A stretch of DNA of 64,000 nt from Gamsiella multidivaricata (Eukaryota > Mortierellomycota > Mortierellomycetes > Mortierellales > Mortierellaceae): assembly GCF_025024155.1 (NCBI RefSeq), contig NW_026251831.1, forward strand, positions 17,376-81,375, in the 5' to 3' direction. The notes under the pieces were generated by a model. That model had not been told where the DNA came from, did not search any database, and worked only from the letters and a program-made list of their open reading frames with translations. A program made the translations under genes and the position numbers. Below are positions 23,837 to 35,118 of the stretch, piece by piece (position 1 is the first letter of the stretch; each line of letters opens with the position of its first letter).

Positions 23837-26514
23837 ATGGCCAACCAGGCTCGCGTCGCTTCCCTCCAGGACAACATCAACCGCCCCACCCGGGTCCTCT
23901 CCTACCCCAAGAAGGCCGATGGCAAGCCTCTCTACACCTCCGAGTTCTTTGGCGAGAACGTCTTCTCGCTTCAGCAGATCGCCAAGGCCCTGCCCAAGCC
24001 CGCCTATGCCTCCTTCCTGAAGCAGATGCGCGGTCGCCAGGCCCTCGACAAGGGCACTGCTGACGCCATCGCCCACGCCGTCCGCATTTGGGCCATGGAC
24101 CGTGGCGCCACCCACTTCACCCACTGGTTCCAGCCCCAGACCGGCTCGACCGCCGAGAAGCACGATGCTTTCCTCACACTAAAGTCCAGCTTCTCCCCCA
24201 ATGGCGAGGAGGTAAGAAAACCCCCCCCCCCCGAACGGATCAGTGGAAATGGACAGCAAGAGGAAACAACTTTCAGGCTTTTTTATTATCAGCATGGACT
24301 GGGATCCCAGAAGAAAAAACAGATCTAGGCAGGGGATGTAGATGGATCATTGGGCTGTCCTAGACACAAAATGGTCGATCTTTTTGGTCTACTGTCAGCG
24401 CATCTTTGGAGCCTATGTCGTGTCCCGTTAGTGCAAAGGACCATTAGGGACTGTGGGATGATAAGGACGGGGCACTGCCGATACGATGCGTCTATTTTCT
24501 ACCGCTACGGGTGGAGGGGAAGAGGGAGGGAGATGATTCACGCCACGGAAATATGATTGCTGGTCAAATAGATCCATATACTAACAGCTAGGTATCTATC
24601 TATTTTAATTAGGTCACTGCCATCGATGCCTTCTCTGGCTCGCAGCTGCTCCAGGCCGAGCCCGATGCGTCATCGTTCCCCTCCGGAGGCATGCGCACCA
24701 CCTTCGAGGCCCGTGGATACACCGTCTGGGACACCACCTCGCCCATGTTCATTCAGGAGGGACCCCACGGCACCTCGGTCCTTTACATCCCCTCGGTCTT
24801 CATCTCCTACAACGGCGATGCTCTCGACGAGAAGACCGTCCTCCTCCGCTCAACCTCCGCCATCGCAAAGTCCGCCAGCGAGCTCCTCAACCTCATTGAC
24901 CCCGTCCCCGTCGGTGCTCAGCCCAAGGTCAGCCATGTCTACACCACCCTCGGAACCGAGCAGGAGTACTTCTTGATCGACCGCTCCCTCTACTCCCTCC
25001 GCCCCGACTTGAAGCACACCGGCCGCACCTTGATCGGAAACTTGCCCCCCAAGCATCAGCAGATGGACGATCACTACTTCGGACGCGTTCCCTCCAAGGT
25101 CATGGCCACCATGTCCGAGGCCGAGCTCGAGCTCTTCCGTCTTGGTGTCCCTGTCAAGACCCGCCATAACGAGGTCGCCCCTCAGCAGTTCGAACTCGCC
25201 CCCATCTTCGAGGAGGCCTCGCTCGCGGTTGATCACAACCTGTTGACCATGGACGTTCTCTCCAAGGTCGCCCACAAGAACAAGCTGAAGGTCCTCTTCC
25301 ACGAGAAGCCCTTCAAGGGTGTCAACGGATCCGGCAAGCACTGCAACTGGTCCATGTCGACTGACCGTGGCGAGAACTTGCTCGACCCCACTGTCAAGCC
25401 CGAGACCAACTACCGCTTCTTGCTTGTCCTCGTCGCTGTCCTCCACGCCGTCCACCAGCACGGAGGCCTCATGCGTACCTCGATCGCCTCTTCCTCCAAC
25501 GAGCACCGTCTCGGTGCTTGCGAGGCTCCCCCAATGATCGTTTCTGTCTTCTTGGGTGAGCACTTGACCGAGGTCCTCAACTCGATCGAGGAGTCCCGCC
25601 CCATCAAGAACTTCTCCGTTCCCGAGATCCAGACCATCAAGTTGGGAGGCACTGCATTGGATGTCAAGGTCGCCTCTTTGCCCAGCATCGCCCGTGACTT
25701 GACCGACCGCAACCGCACCTCGCCCTTCGCCTTCACCGGCAACAAGTTCGAATTCCGTGCTGTCGGCTCCAAGCAGTCGCCTGCCTTCCCCGTCACCATC
25801 CTCAACGCCGCCGTCGCCTCGGCTCTTCAGGATGTCACTGCTGCCCTTCGCGAGCAGATGGGCGACAAGCCCTACCCCTCGGATGCCGACAAGGTCGCTG
25901 TCATCAAGAAGTTCATTGCCTCGACCAAGTCTGTTCGCTTCGAGGGCGATGGTTACTCCGAGGCCTGGATCCACGAGGCCGAGAAGCGTGGTCTGCCCAA
26001 CATCAAGACCAGCCCCGAGGCCTTCGAGCAGCTCTTGAACCCCGTTCACTCGGACATGTTGACCAAGCTCGGTATCTTCACCGCCTCGGAGCTCCAGTCC
26101 CGTCACTTGATTCTCCAGGAGCGCTATGCCAAGGATCTCCTCGTCGAGGCCTCGACCCTCCGCACCTTGCTCGCCTCCCAGATCTTGCCTGCTGCTTTTG
26201 AGTACCGTGCTAGCTTGGCTCAGGCCATCGGCTTGTTGAGAAACATCGACAACGACGATGCTTCGCCCGAGTTGGCTGCCCTCAAGGCCCTGACCCCTGT
26301 TGTCAAGGAGCTCCAGGCTGCGATCGAAAGCTTGGACGGCTCCATCCATGGTATGCATGAGGTCGGCGATGATGCCGTTGCGGAGGCCAAGTTCGCCAAC
26401 GACCATATCGCCCCTGCCCTGAACGTTGCCCGTGCTGCGGCCGACAAGCTCGAGGCCTTGACCGCCGACAAGTACTACCCCATCCCCCACTACAGTGAGC
26501 TCTTGTGGTTCTAA
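23837..26514 (+). CDS. glutamine synthetase type III (GSIII)
   Basis: Seen: exons 23837-24211 and 24613-26514, phase 0, give 758 residues. GSIII hallmarks are present: the N-terminal FGENVFSLQQIAKALPK block, TLGTEQEYFLID (Glu metal ligands), KPFKGVNGSGKHCNWSMST, a SSSNEHRLGACEAPP segment and NRTSPFAFTGNKFEFRAVGS. The length fits type III enzymes (~700-760) and is about twice that of type II fungal GS. Family knowledge: GSIII condenses ammonia and glutamate with ATP and forms double-ring dodecamers. Codons are strongly biased to C-ending forms, implying high expression. Intron 1 is 401 bp, several times longer than most others here. Inference: a cytosolic nitrogen-assimilation enzyme. A conventional GSII elsewhere in the genome cannot be checked. 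Confidence 0.95.
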
Positions 26515-26842
26515 GTCAGCGGCGGATTATTTTTTTCAGGGGAAACCAGCAGTGAATTGTCATGGGGAAAACAGGATTATATTATTTTTTCAGGGATCTG
26601 TATTTTGTAGCATATCAACCAGAAAGGAGTCAAAGCATTGCTCTTTTGTGAACAAGGAACACCATTCAAATAAAACAACCAACTCAAAAAACACATTGTT
26701 CTAAACGAAATATACCATTGAAAGCCGCTTCCGGTGATTTATTTTTATGAATGAGGCAATGCCACGAAGAGGGGAAAAAAAATGTAAGGATAGTAAGGAC
26801 ATGGCCGATTGAAAAACAACAAAATGGAAGTGACTCTCGAGA
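26515..26842. other. convergent 3' flank
   Basis: This 328-base gap lies between the 3' ends of glutamine synthetase (plus) and CDT1 copy A (minus). No gene is seen. The CDT1 repeat unit begins at about 26833, ten bases before the stop codon of copy A. Confidence 0.5.
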
Positions 26843-29640
26843 CTACTTCCTCATGATCCTCGACACAAGCTTCGACCGCAGTGCCTTCTCGTCATGTACT
26901 ACCTTGCCTCCTTTGCCGTCGTCCCTGATGACCTTGAAGTACCGGCTGCCATCGTTCACCGAGAACACCGTGCACCACTCCGGCAGTTCCTTGCTCAACA
27001 TCTCCAGGCTCTCTCCTCCTTCGACCTCAGAAATCGGCATCCGTGAGCTCTTGACCACCTGCTCCGTCAGTGTCTGGAGCAAGCTCACGTCGATGCGCTT
27101 GAACCGGATCAGATCAAACACGGCTGGCAGTCGCGACAAAGTCAGGGCCTGTTGCTTTTCTTCTGCAGTGCCCAGTCCGCGGCTTACTTCTTTCTTCTCC
27201 AGTTGCTTCTGTCGGATCTAGTGTGCGTGGGCCAATAAAACACAAGAAGACTGGTGAGTTGGATATGGATTATGGATCATGGATTGTGAGCAGCGTTAGC
27301 AAACTAGCTGCAAAGGCACACAGGTTCCGATACGTTACTCGTTCTTTGAGTTGCTCCAGTGAAGAAAGCGGCTTGGCCACTGGAGCCTCAGCGACCACCT
27401 TTGCGACCGCTGCTGCACTCCCTGACGCCTTCTCGTCCTTCTCCTCCTTCTCCTCCTTCTCGTCTTTCGCCTTCCTCATGTCCTGCTCGACCTGCTTGTC
27501 CTGTTCGTCCTTGACAGCATATGGACTTGCTGTCGCCCGTCCTTCGTCTGTCCGAGATCGCTGCATCATATCGTTCCTGTTCCCCAGTGCCTTCAGGTCC
27601 AGCTTCCGCACATCGACCACCGCCGGTTTCAGCAGTGGAATCTCTGCCTCCGCCACCATCGGCACACTCTCCACGTCAAAATCTGGATGCCACTGATGTG
27701 GAAAGGTATCTGTCCTCGGTGGAGTCGTCGACCTCAGGAATTTCTAGTCATCCCGCATAGTAAACAACACACCCCTCCCTGTGTTAGTATAGTGCATCCG
27801 CATATCATCCACTCATCGCACAATCCCTCTGCTCCGCTGAGGATGCTCGCCCTACCTGGTGGTACACTTGGATGTGCTCATAGACCCGATCTACAAACAG
27901 CTTGCGCCTCCTTTCCGCCTGCGGAATGAAATTCGCCTCCGTCTCGCTCTTCAGCTCCTGCATCTCAATCAGGATCGACCGCGTCTTGACTCCCTCGAAC
28001 AGGCATGGTGCTGCCGTGTACCGGTAACACTCTGGCAACACTGTCTTGAGTTGCGCAAGATGCCCGAGTTCAAAATTCCTATTCGTCAACGATACATTGC
28101 ACATAGTGCTGTGTCAGTACCTCAGATACATTGCATTCATCCGCTCCATCCATAAAAAAAGAACAGGCGCTGCCTAAGCCCGCTGCGGACCTTGATGACT
28201 GGAGCTCGACATGTTTCTTCATCTTGTGGTAAAAGCACAGCTGGCCCTGTCCTTTCATGAACACCATCACAGTCTCAAGCGCCTTGAAATTGAGATACAG
28301 CGTATTCAAGTGGCTAGGCAGTGGCAGTAGAGCCGCCCCGACTGTCGACTGCTGCACTGCGAATGGCCGTGGAATCCTAGAGGACGATGAGATCGATCTG
28401 CGCACCTCGACTTTGCTGTAGTAGCCGTCGCTGGGCTGCTCCTCAGACACCTTCCGGGGACTGGTCCGTGGAGCCGCCTTGGCAACCGTGCGTGCCAGTG
28501 GATGGATGTTATCGTCGTCATCGTCACCGCTGCTGCTGCGGCTGCTGTGTCTCCGGAAAATGGTGTCCTCTGCCACTGGCTTCAGTGGTATGGTATGTTC
28601 TGTTGGTTGTGACCTGTTCTTTGTTGCTGTACCATCCTCTTCTGCTGTATCCGCTTTTGGTGCCTGCTTATTGTCTTCAGAAGAATGTTGTGCTTGTGCT
28701 TGTGTTTGATCTCTGTCTCTGGACTCCTCTATTGCCTGATCCTTGATTTCAGTGAGCTGTGTCGGCTGTGGTGTTGACGGGGTCTCTGTATCTTTCGCAT
28801 CCCTTGCATCCTCTGCATCCTCTGCATCCTCTGCATCCTCTGCATCCCCTACATTCCCTGCATCCTCTGTAAACGACGAGTCAGCGTTCTCAATGGCAGC
28901 AGTTGGGTCTTCGTCATAATGTGCTGTGCTCGCTATCGACAGCTGCTCGTCCTTGCTGACTGTGTGCCTGAAGTGGATCGACGACTGTGCCTTGGAGATA
29001 GTCGTAGATGTGGATGTAGTCGTGGTCCTAGTCGTGGCCGTTGTTGTGGCCGTGCTGTGTAGTGTCTCCTGTGTAATGTTATCCTTCTTGACTTCTTGAG
29101 ACAATGACCTCGATCGCAATGTCCGCGTCTCCTGGCCTTCTGCTGTCTTCTTGTCCTCCTTTGTCTGCTTGTAAGCAGCCTAGCAGTATTCACAGACATA
29201 GTAAATATCATCGAGCCGACGCATTGAGTATCACCAGTAAAGCGAGTATCACCAGCACAGCAACAGCATGCAACACGAGTTCAGTCCTGCAGCAGCCCAA
29301 TCACCTACCAGTTTCTCCTCCATTGACTGTATGAGTCGGCCGGCCCTGTTCAGCAGCTGGTCGTCTGCTGAAAGACTAGAGTCATCATTGTCCGCTGTCG
29401 CTTGTCCATTGGTATCCGTTGCTGTGCCGTCGCCTGACTCTGCCTTGGCGCGCTTCTACGAGGTTGGATACAATACGGAGTATAAGTTCGCCTTCCCTGC
29501 GCTGAATCACCAGTGCTTGACAATTGAGGATGTTCAGCGAGTCGAGATGCAGGCACACGCACCTGGGCTATTGTCCTGCGCGGGCCAGCTTTCTTTTGCG
29601 CAAACTCCAGCCGTCTTTGGTTTCCAGGAGTCATGCTGAT
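26833..29640. repeat. direct repeat unit A (CDT1 duplication)
   Basis: About 2,808 bp are nearly identical to 32311-35118, in the same orientation with a constant offset of 5,478. I see about eight substitutions and no gaps. All lie in the outer ~470 bases on one side and ~170 on the other. The unit runs from ten bases past the stop codon to six bases upstream of the ATG, introns included. Flanks beyond that are unrelated. Confidence 0.93.
26843..29634 (-). CDS. DNA replication licensing factor CDT1 (copy A)
   Basis: Seen: six exons in phase (29634-29563, 29455-29309, 29179-28191, 28078-27856, 27743-27339, 27217-26843) give 736 residues. A basic N-terminus starting MTPGNQRRLEF is followed by a long acidic/Ser-rich segment with a repeated Asp-Ala-Glu tract. 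The middle winged-helix domain (geminin-binding fold in animals) has LNTLYLNFKALETVMVFMKG and, across an intron, RNFELGHLAQLKTVLPECYR. The C-terminal winged helix, which binds MCM, runs from LPAVFDLIRFKRIDVSLLQ through LSKELPEWCTVFSVNDG. Family knowledge: CDT1 loads the MCM2-7 helicase at origins with ORC and CDC6. The start is fixed by the repeat boundary and by an in-phase first exon of 24 codons. The gene converges on glutamine synthetase and diverges from the coiled-coil gene, 280 bases away. Confidence 0.88.
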
Positions 29641-29914
29641 AGGTGGAAAGGTTACAAAGCAGGTGAAAGGTGTTATCAAGAGAGATATGGGTGGGCTGCA
29701 CAACACGCGCGGGTGGATGAACAAACAGCAGTCCATTTGTTTCCCGCGTAAAAAAAAAATGTGGCCGTCCTATGCATGGCTCAGCTTCATCCCACTCCCG
29801 CCCTCTCCTTCCCTTTTCATTGCACTTCACCCTTTACTCACGCAAGCATATATCCACAGAAGCAAGGACAGACAACTGGAGACATCAAAGCAACAGCAGA
29901 AGAATACATCCGCG

Positions 29915-31838
29915 ATGCAGGACGAGAACGCTATCGAGGCGCAACATAGTCCGCGCGGCATGAAGACTACATCGCACCTGAAAAACAAACCAGAAGTACG
30001 AGCGAGCACCATCGCCTGTGAAAACAGCATTGCATCTTTTCAGCCATGAAGTTCCGAGACTTACTGCATGTATACATTTACTGTTTGCTTCTTGAACCCT
30101 CGTTAGGGTGCTGCCGAAGGCATGCCACCGCAAAAGACACAAAAAACCAGTCATGTGGTAAATAGCATCGCTATTCAGGATGGGACCTCTCTATGACGAC
30201 CCTGTTGAGGTGGATAGCTTTACTGATCGGCCATACCCTCTTGTGTGTCTACTTCAGCCGTCAGCTCAACTTCAAGATATAACTCCATTGAATCCCATCA
30301 CGAACCTTCCCAGAGCACATGTAAGGATCGTTGTGCAAACGCTATTGCCCGTCATCCTCTGAAACGATGCGAACTGGGACTGACAGCGGGCTGCTCTTGT
30401 ATCTCTTGGCATTTTAGAGCAGGACACATCCTCTACCCGGCACAGGAAAAGGGAGACAGGCCCAAGAGGTATACTTTGTCTCGCTCGACTACTTTGCAAT
30501 AAGCGCAATTCTTTCGTTACAACCATACTGATACGGCGCCTTCTGATAATCCCAACTAGAACAACAAGCTCACAAAATCCCAAACATCCGTCGGGACCGA
30601 AAAGTCCAGCCGCCTTGTCCAGACACGTCTCAATGTACCATCCAAGCCGCAACACCAATCTCCCTCATCCGAGAAAGAGGATTCACTACCTGCAGCAACC
30701 GCACATGAATCAGAGACCCTCAGGACGCTGCAGAGTTCAATCGAGACACTCAAGGAATCAATCGCACAGCTTCAACGCCAGTTCAAGCAAGAGAGAGACA
30801 CCTTTAACCATGCGCGCCAGACAATGCAAAAGGAGCAGGATGAGCTTATGGAGCAGATCGGAGATGCGGAGCAGGAAATGGAGGAACTTCAGGGTACCAT
30901 TGCAAATCAAATCTCCGAAATTCAGAAGCATGAGGACAAAGTGTTTGAGTTGCAGAAGCAGATTGATGAGAGAAGCGATGAAATCAAACGACTGCAGAAG
31001 TATGTGGAGGAGTTCGAGGATGAGACTTGCAGGATACTGATGTATAACGAGTTCGAGGAGTTGACGCTCGATATTGAAAGACTGAGGGAGGCGATCGGCG
31101 AGCAGATGGCGATTCTGGGGGGGATGCATAACCAGGTAGAAGCAGTGGAATATGAAACCGATGCCTTGCATAGTAGGGATTTGAAGGGTCTGCTGGAGGA
31201 GAAGGACTATTATATTTTGGAGCTAGAACAGGCATTGGAGCCACAGAGTCTTGATATGGGGATTGTGCTCAATATGTCAATTGAAGAAGAGTTTGAAGCG
31301 CTCAGGCGGCAAGCCCAATTGACTAAGGATCTGGATAAGGAGGTAAGGAGCCATTACGGCCGTATCCCTACTACCTTGAAAGCAACGGCAATGATTTTGA
31401 AAATGAAAGAATGACTAACATCGAGAATCTTTTGGGGAATTCTCTGTGATAGGCGGCCAAGGCTCAGGCCCGACTTAAGATCAGATTCGAGAAGGAATGG
31501 ATGTCCTTGGATCGCCAACATACTGTGAATATGGAGCAATTCACAGTGAAGATCGAGTAAGTGCCATCGCAGCTTGTTTTCAACTACAAGCAGCCGACAT
31601 AAAAACGCTGTTGCTGAACCCTCATGTTGCGCCCCTGTGGCGTCTTCTTTGAAATAGGTCTCACAAGACGCGATTGAACAAGCTGCATAAGAACATTAAA
31701 AGCGCCAAGGAAACGCTTGCTGTTTCGGAGCAGGACTTCAAAGAAGCGGAAGCAGAGCGTTTGCAAGTCCTGACAAGGAGCAAGGCATTAGAACAGGAGA
31801 TCGAAGACGTGCGGCGACAATTGGCCCACTACCTATGA
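29915..31838 (+). CDS. coiled-coil protein of unknown function
   Basis: Seen: seven exons fit in phase (29915-29995, 30107-30157, 30258-30320, 30418-30468, 30560-31342, 31453-31556, 31658-31838), giving ~437 residues. The four small 5' exons are the least certain. The N-terminal ~70 residues are basic and polar. From about residue 110 to the end the protein is almost entirely heptad-patterned (ETLKESIAQLQRQFKQE, QKQIDERSDEIKRLQKY, LRRQAQLTKDLDKE), a long coiled coil with an acidic middle. No enzymatic motif is seen. Its neighbours are the two CDT1 copies, facing away upstream and converging downstream. It could be a cytoskeletal, kinetochore or spindle-pole type scaffold, but the sequence does not say which. 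Confidence 0.7.
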
Positions 31839-32320
31839 ATAAGATCAATATCGAGAGGTCAACGCATCGGCACAATCATCTCCTGGATTCTTCTTTCACG
31901 CTTCTTTGCTTTTCTTTTTGTACATATCATTCGCTGCAGCTTTGCTCCTTCCACCATTACTATATTTACGAGTGGGTGCTATCGTATGCGAAAGGCGGAG
32001 GTCAACAAGACGAAGACACTTTTCTCTTTTACGAATAAACAATGCCGTTCCAATAAAAACAATCTCTAAACACAAGCGTAATCTTCTTTCTTGACGCTTT
32101 ATTCCTTGATTAATACCACACAGCGAAAATATTAGGCGAGGTATGATTAGGTGGTATTTTAAGTCCGCTGAACAAGTCAGCGCAGATCAGCTTCCTTGCA
32201 AGCAAAAGATGTCAAGGTCGTCGAGACTGGCTCTGGTGCGGAGGAAAAGGACTTGAAGGGCCGTAGGAACAAAACACGGCTCTTCGCAAAACAAAATGAT
32301 AACAAAAGCAACTCTCAAGA
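31839..32320. other. convergent 3' flank
   Basis: This 482-base gap lies between the 3' ends of the coiled-coil gene and CDT1 copy B. No gene is seen. The repeat unit resumes at ~32311. Just outside it, this flank and the one of copy A share only a short ACAAAATG word. Confidence 0.5.
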
Positions 32321-35118
32321 CTACTTCCTCATGATCCTCGACACAAGCTTCGACCGCAGTGCCTTCTCGTCATGTACTACCTTGCCTCCTTTGCCGTCGT
32401 CCCTGATGACCTTGAAGTACCGGCTGCCATCGTTCACCGAGAACACCGTGCACCACTCCGGCAGTTCCTTGCTCAACATCTCCAGGCTCTCTCTTCCTTC
32501 GACCTCAGAAATCGGCATCCGTGAGCTCTTGACCACCTGCTCCGTCAGTGTCTGGAGCAAGCTCACGTCGATGCGCTTGAACCGGATCAGATCAAACACG
32601 GCTGGCAGTCGCGACAAAGTCAGGGCCTGTTGCTTTTCTTCTGCAGTGCCCAGTCCGCGGCTCACTTCTTTCTTCTCCAGTTGCTTCTGTCGGATCTAGT
32701 GTGCGTGGGCCAATAAAACACAAGAAGACTGGTGAGTTGGATATGAATTATGGATCATGGATTGTGAGCAACGTTAGCAAACTAGCTGCAAAGGCACACA
32801 GGTTCCGATACGTTACTCGTTCTTTGAGTTGCTCCAGTGAAGAAAGCGGCTTGGCCACTGGAGCCTCAGCGACCACCTTTGCGACCGCTGCTGCACTCCC
32901 TGACGCCTTCTCGTCCTTCTCCTCCTTCTCCTCCTTCTCGTCTTTCGCCTTCCTCATGTCCTGCTCGACCTGCTTGTCCTGTTCGTCCTTGACAGCATAT
33001 GGACTTGCTGTCGCCCGTCCTTCGTCTGTCCGAGATCGCTGCATCATATCGTTCCTGTTCCCCAGTGCCTTCAGGTCCAGCTTCCGCACATCGACCACCG
33101 CCGGTTTCAGCAGTGGAATCTCTGCCTCCGCCACCATCGGCACACTCTCCACGTCAAAATCTGGATGCCACTGATGTGGAAAGGTATCTGTCCTCGGTGG
33201 AGTCGTCGACCTCAGGAATTTCTAGTCATCCCGCATAGTAAACAACACACCCCTCCCTGTGTTAGTATAGTGCATCCGCATATCATCCACTCATCGCACA
33301 ATCCCTCTGCTCCGCTGAGGATGCTCGCCCTACCTGGTGGTACACTTGGATGTGCTCATAGACCCGATCTACAAACAGCTTGCGCCTCCTTTCCGCCTGC
33401 GGAATGAAATTCGCCTCCGTCTCGCTCTTCAGCTCCTGCATCTCAATCAGGATCGACCGCGTCTTGACTCCCTCGAACAGGCATGGTGCTGCCGTGTACC
33501 GGTAACACTCTGGCAACACTGTCTTGAGTTGCGCAAGATGCCCGAGTTCAAAATTCCTATTCGTCAACGATACATTGCACATAGTGCTGTGTCAGTACCT
33601 CAGATACATTGCATTCATCCGCTCCATCCATAAAAAAAGAACAGGCGCTGCCTAAGCCCGCTGCGGACCTTGATGACTGGAGCTCGACATGTTTCTTCAT
33701 CTTGTGGTAAAAGCACAGCTGGCCCTGTCCTTTCATGAACACCATCACAGTCTCAAGCGCCTTGAAATTGAGATACAGCGTATTCAAGTGGCTAGGCAGT
33801 GGCAGTAGAGCCGCCCCGACTGTCGACTGCTGCACTGCGAATGGCCGTGGAATCCTAGAGGACGATGAGATCGATCTGCGCACCTCGACTTTGCTGTAGT
33901 AGCCGTCGCTGGGCTGCTCCTCAGACACCTTCCGGGGACTGGTCCGTGGAGCCGCCTTGGCAACCGTGCGTGCCAGTGGATGGATGTTATCGTCGTCATC
34001 GTCACCGCTGCTGCTGCGGCTGCTGTGTCTCCGGAAAATGGTGTCCTCTGCCACTGGCTTCAGTGGTATGGTATGTTCTGTTGGTTGTGACCTGTTCTTT
34101 GTTGCTGTACCATCCTCTTCTGCTGTATCCGCTTTTGGTGCCTGCTTATTGTCTTCAGAAGAATGTTGTGCTTGTGCTTGTGTTTGATCTCTGTCTCTGG
34201 ACTCCTCTATTGCCTGATCCTTGATTTCAGTGAGCTGTGTCGGCTGTGGTGTTGACGGGGTCTCTGTATCTTTCGCATCCCTTGCATCCTCTGCATCCTC
34301 TGCATCCTCTGCATCCTCTGCATCCCCTACATTCCCTGCATCCTCTGTAAACGACGAGTCAGCGTTCTCAATGGCAGCAGTTGGGTCTTCGTCATAATGT
34401 GCTGTGCTCGCTATCGACAGCTGCTCGTCCTTGCTGACTGTGTGCCTGAAGTGGATCGACGACTGTGCCTTGGAGATAGTCGTAGATGTGGATGTAGTCG
34501 TGGTCCTAGTCGTGGCCGTTGTTGTGGCCGTGCTGTGTAGTGTCTCCTGTGTAATGTTATCCTTCTTGACTTCTTGAGACAATGACCTCGATCGCAATGT
34601 CCGCGTCTCCTGGCCTTCTGCTGTCTTCTTGTCCTCCTTTGTCTGCTTGTAAGCAGCCTAGCAGTATTCACAGACATAGTAAATATCATCGAGCCGACGC
34701 ATTGAGTATCACCAGTAAAGCGAGTATCACCAGCACAGCAACAGCATGCAACACGAGTTCAGTCCTGCAGCAGCCCAATCACCTACCAGTTTCTCCTCCA
34801 TTGACTGTATGAGTCGGCCGGCCCTGTTCAGCAGCTGGTCGTCTGCTGAAAGACTAGAGTCATCATTGTCCGCTGTCGCTTGTCCATTGGTATCCGTTGC
34901 TGTGCCGTCGCCTGACTCTGCCTTGGCGCGCTTCTACGAGGTTGGATACAATACGGAGTATAAGTTCGCCTTCCCTGTGCTGAATCACCAGTGCTTGACA
35001 ATTGAGGATGTTCAGCGAGTCGAGATGCAGGCACACGCACCTGGGCTATTGTCCTGCGCGGGCCAGCTTTCTTTTGCGCAAACCCCAGCCGTCTTTGGTT
35101 TTCAGGAGTCATGCTGAT
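32311..35118. repeat. direct repeat unit B (CDT1 duplication)
   Basis: This is the second copy of the 2.8-kb unit at 26833-29640, direct orientation, offset 5,478. The central ~2.2 kb shows no difference that I can see. Confidence 0.93.
32321..35112 (-). CDS. DNA replication licensing factor CDT1 (copy B)
   Basis: Seen: same six-exon structure as copy A (35112-35041, 34933-34787, 34657-33669, 33556-33334, 33221-32817, 32695-32321), 736 residues. Three residues differ from copy A: Gly to Glu at position 4 and Glu to Gly at position 10 in the N-terminal basic segment, and Gly to Arg in the C-terminal winged helix (VEGRES). Both winged-helix domains are otherwise identical. The gene converges on the coiled-coil gene and diverges from the eS26 gene, so its upstream region is unrelated to that of copy A. 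Both copies look intact. Inference: two functional licensing-factor genes under different promoters, or a recent duplicate kept identical by gene conversion. Confidence 0.88.

Noticed and set aside
24850..26490. 546-codon open frame on the minus strand opposite glutamine synthetase
   Set aside because: A shadow of C-biased codons; Gly/Leu/Val-rich with no domain. The plus strand is clearly GSIII.
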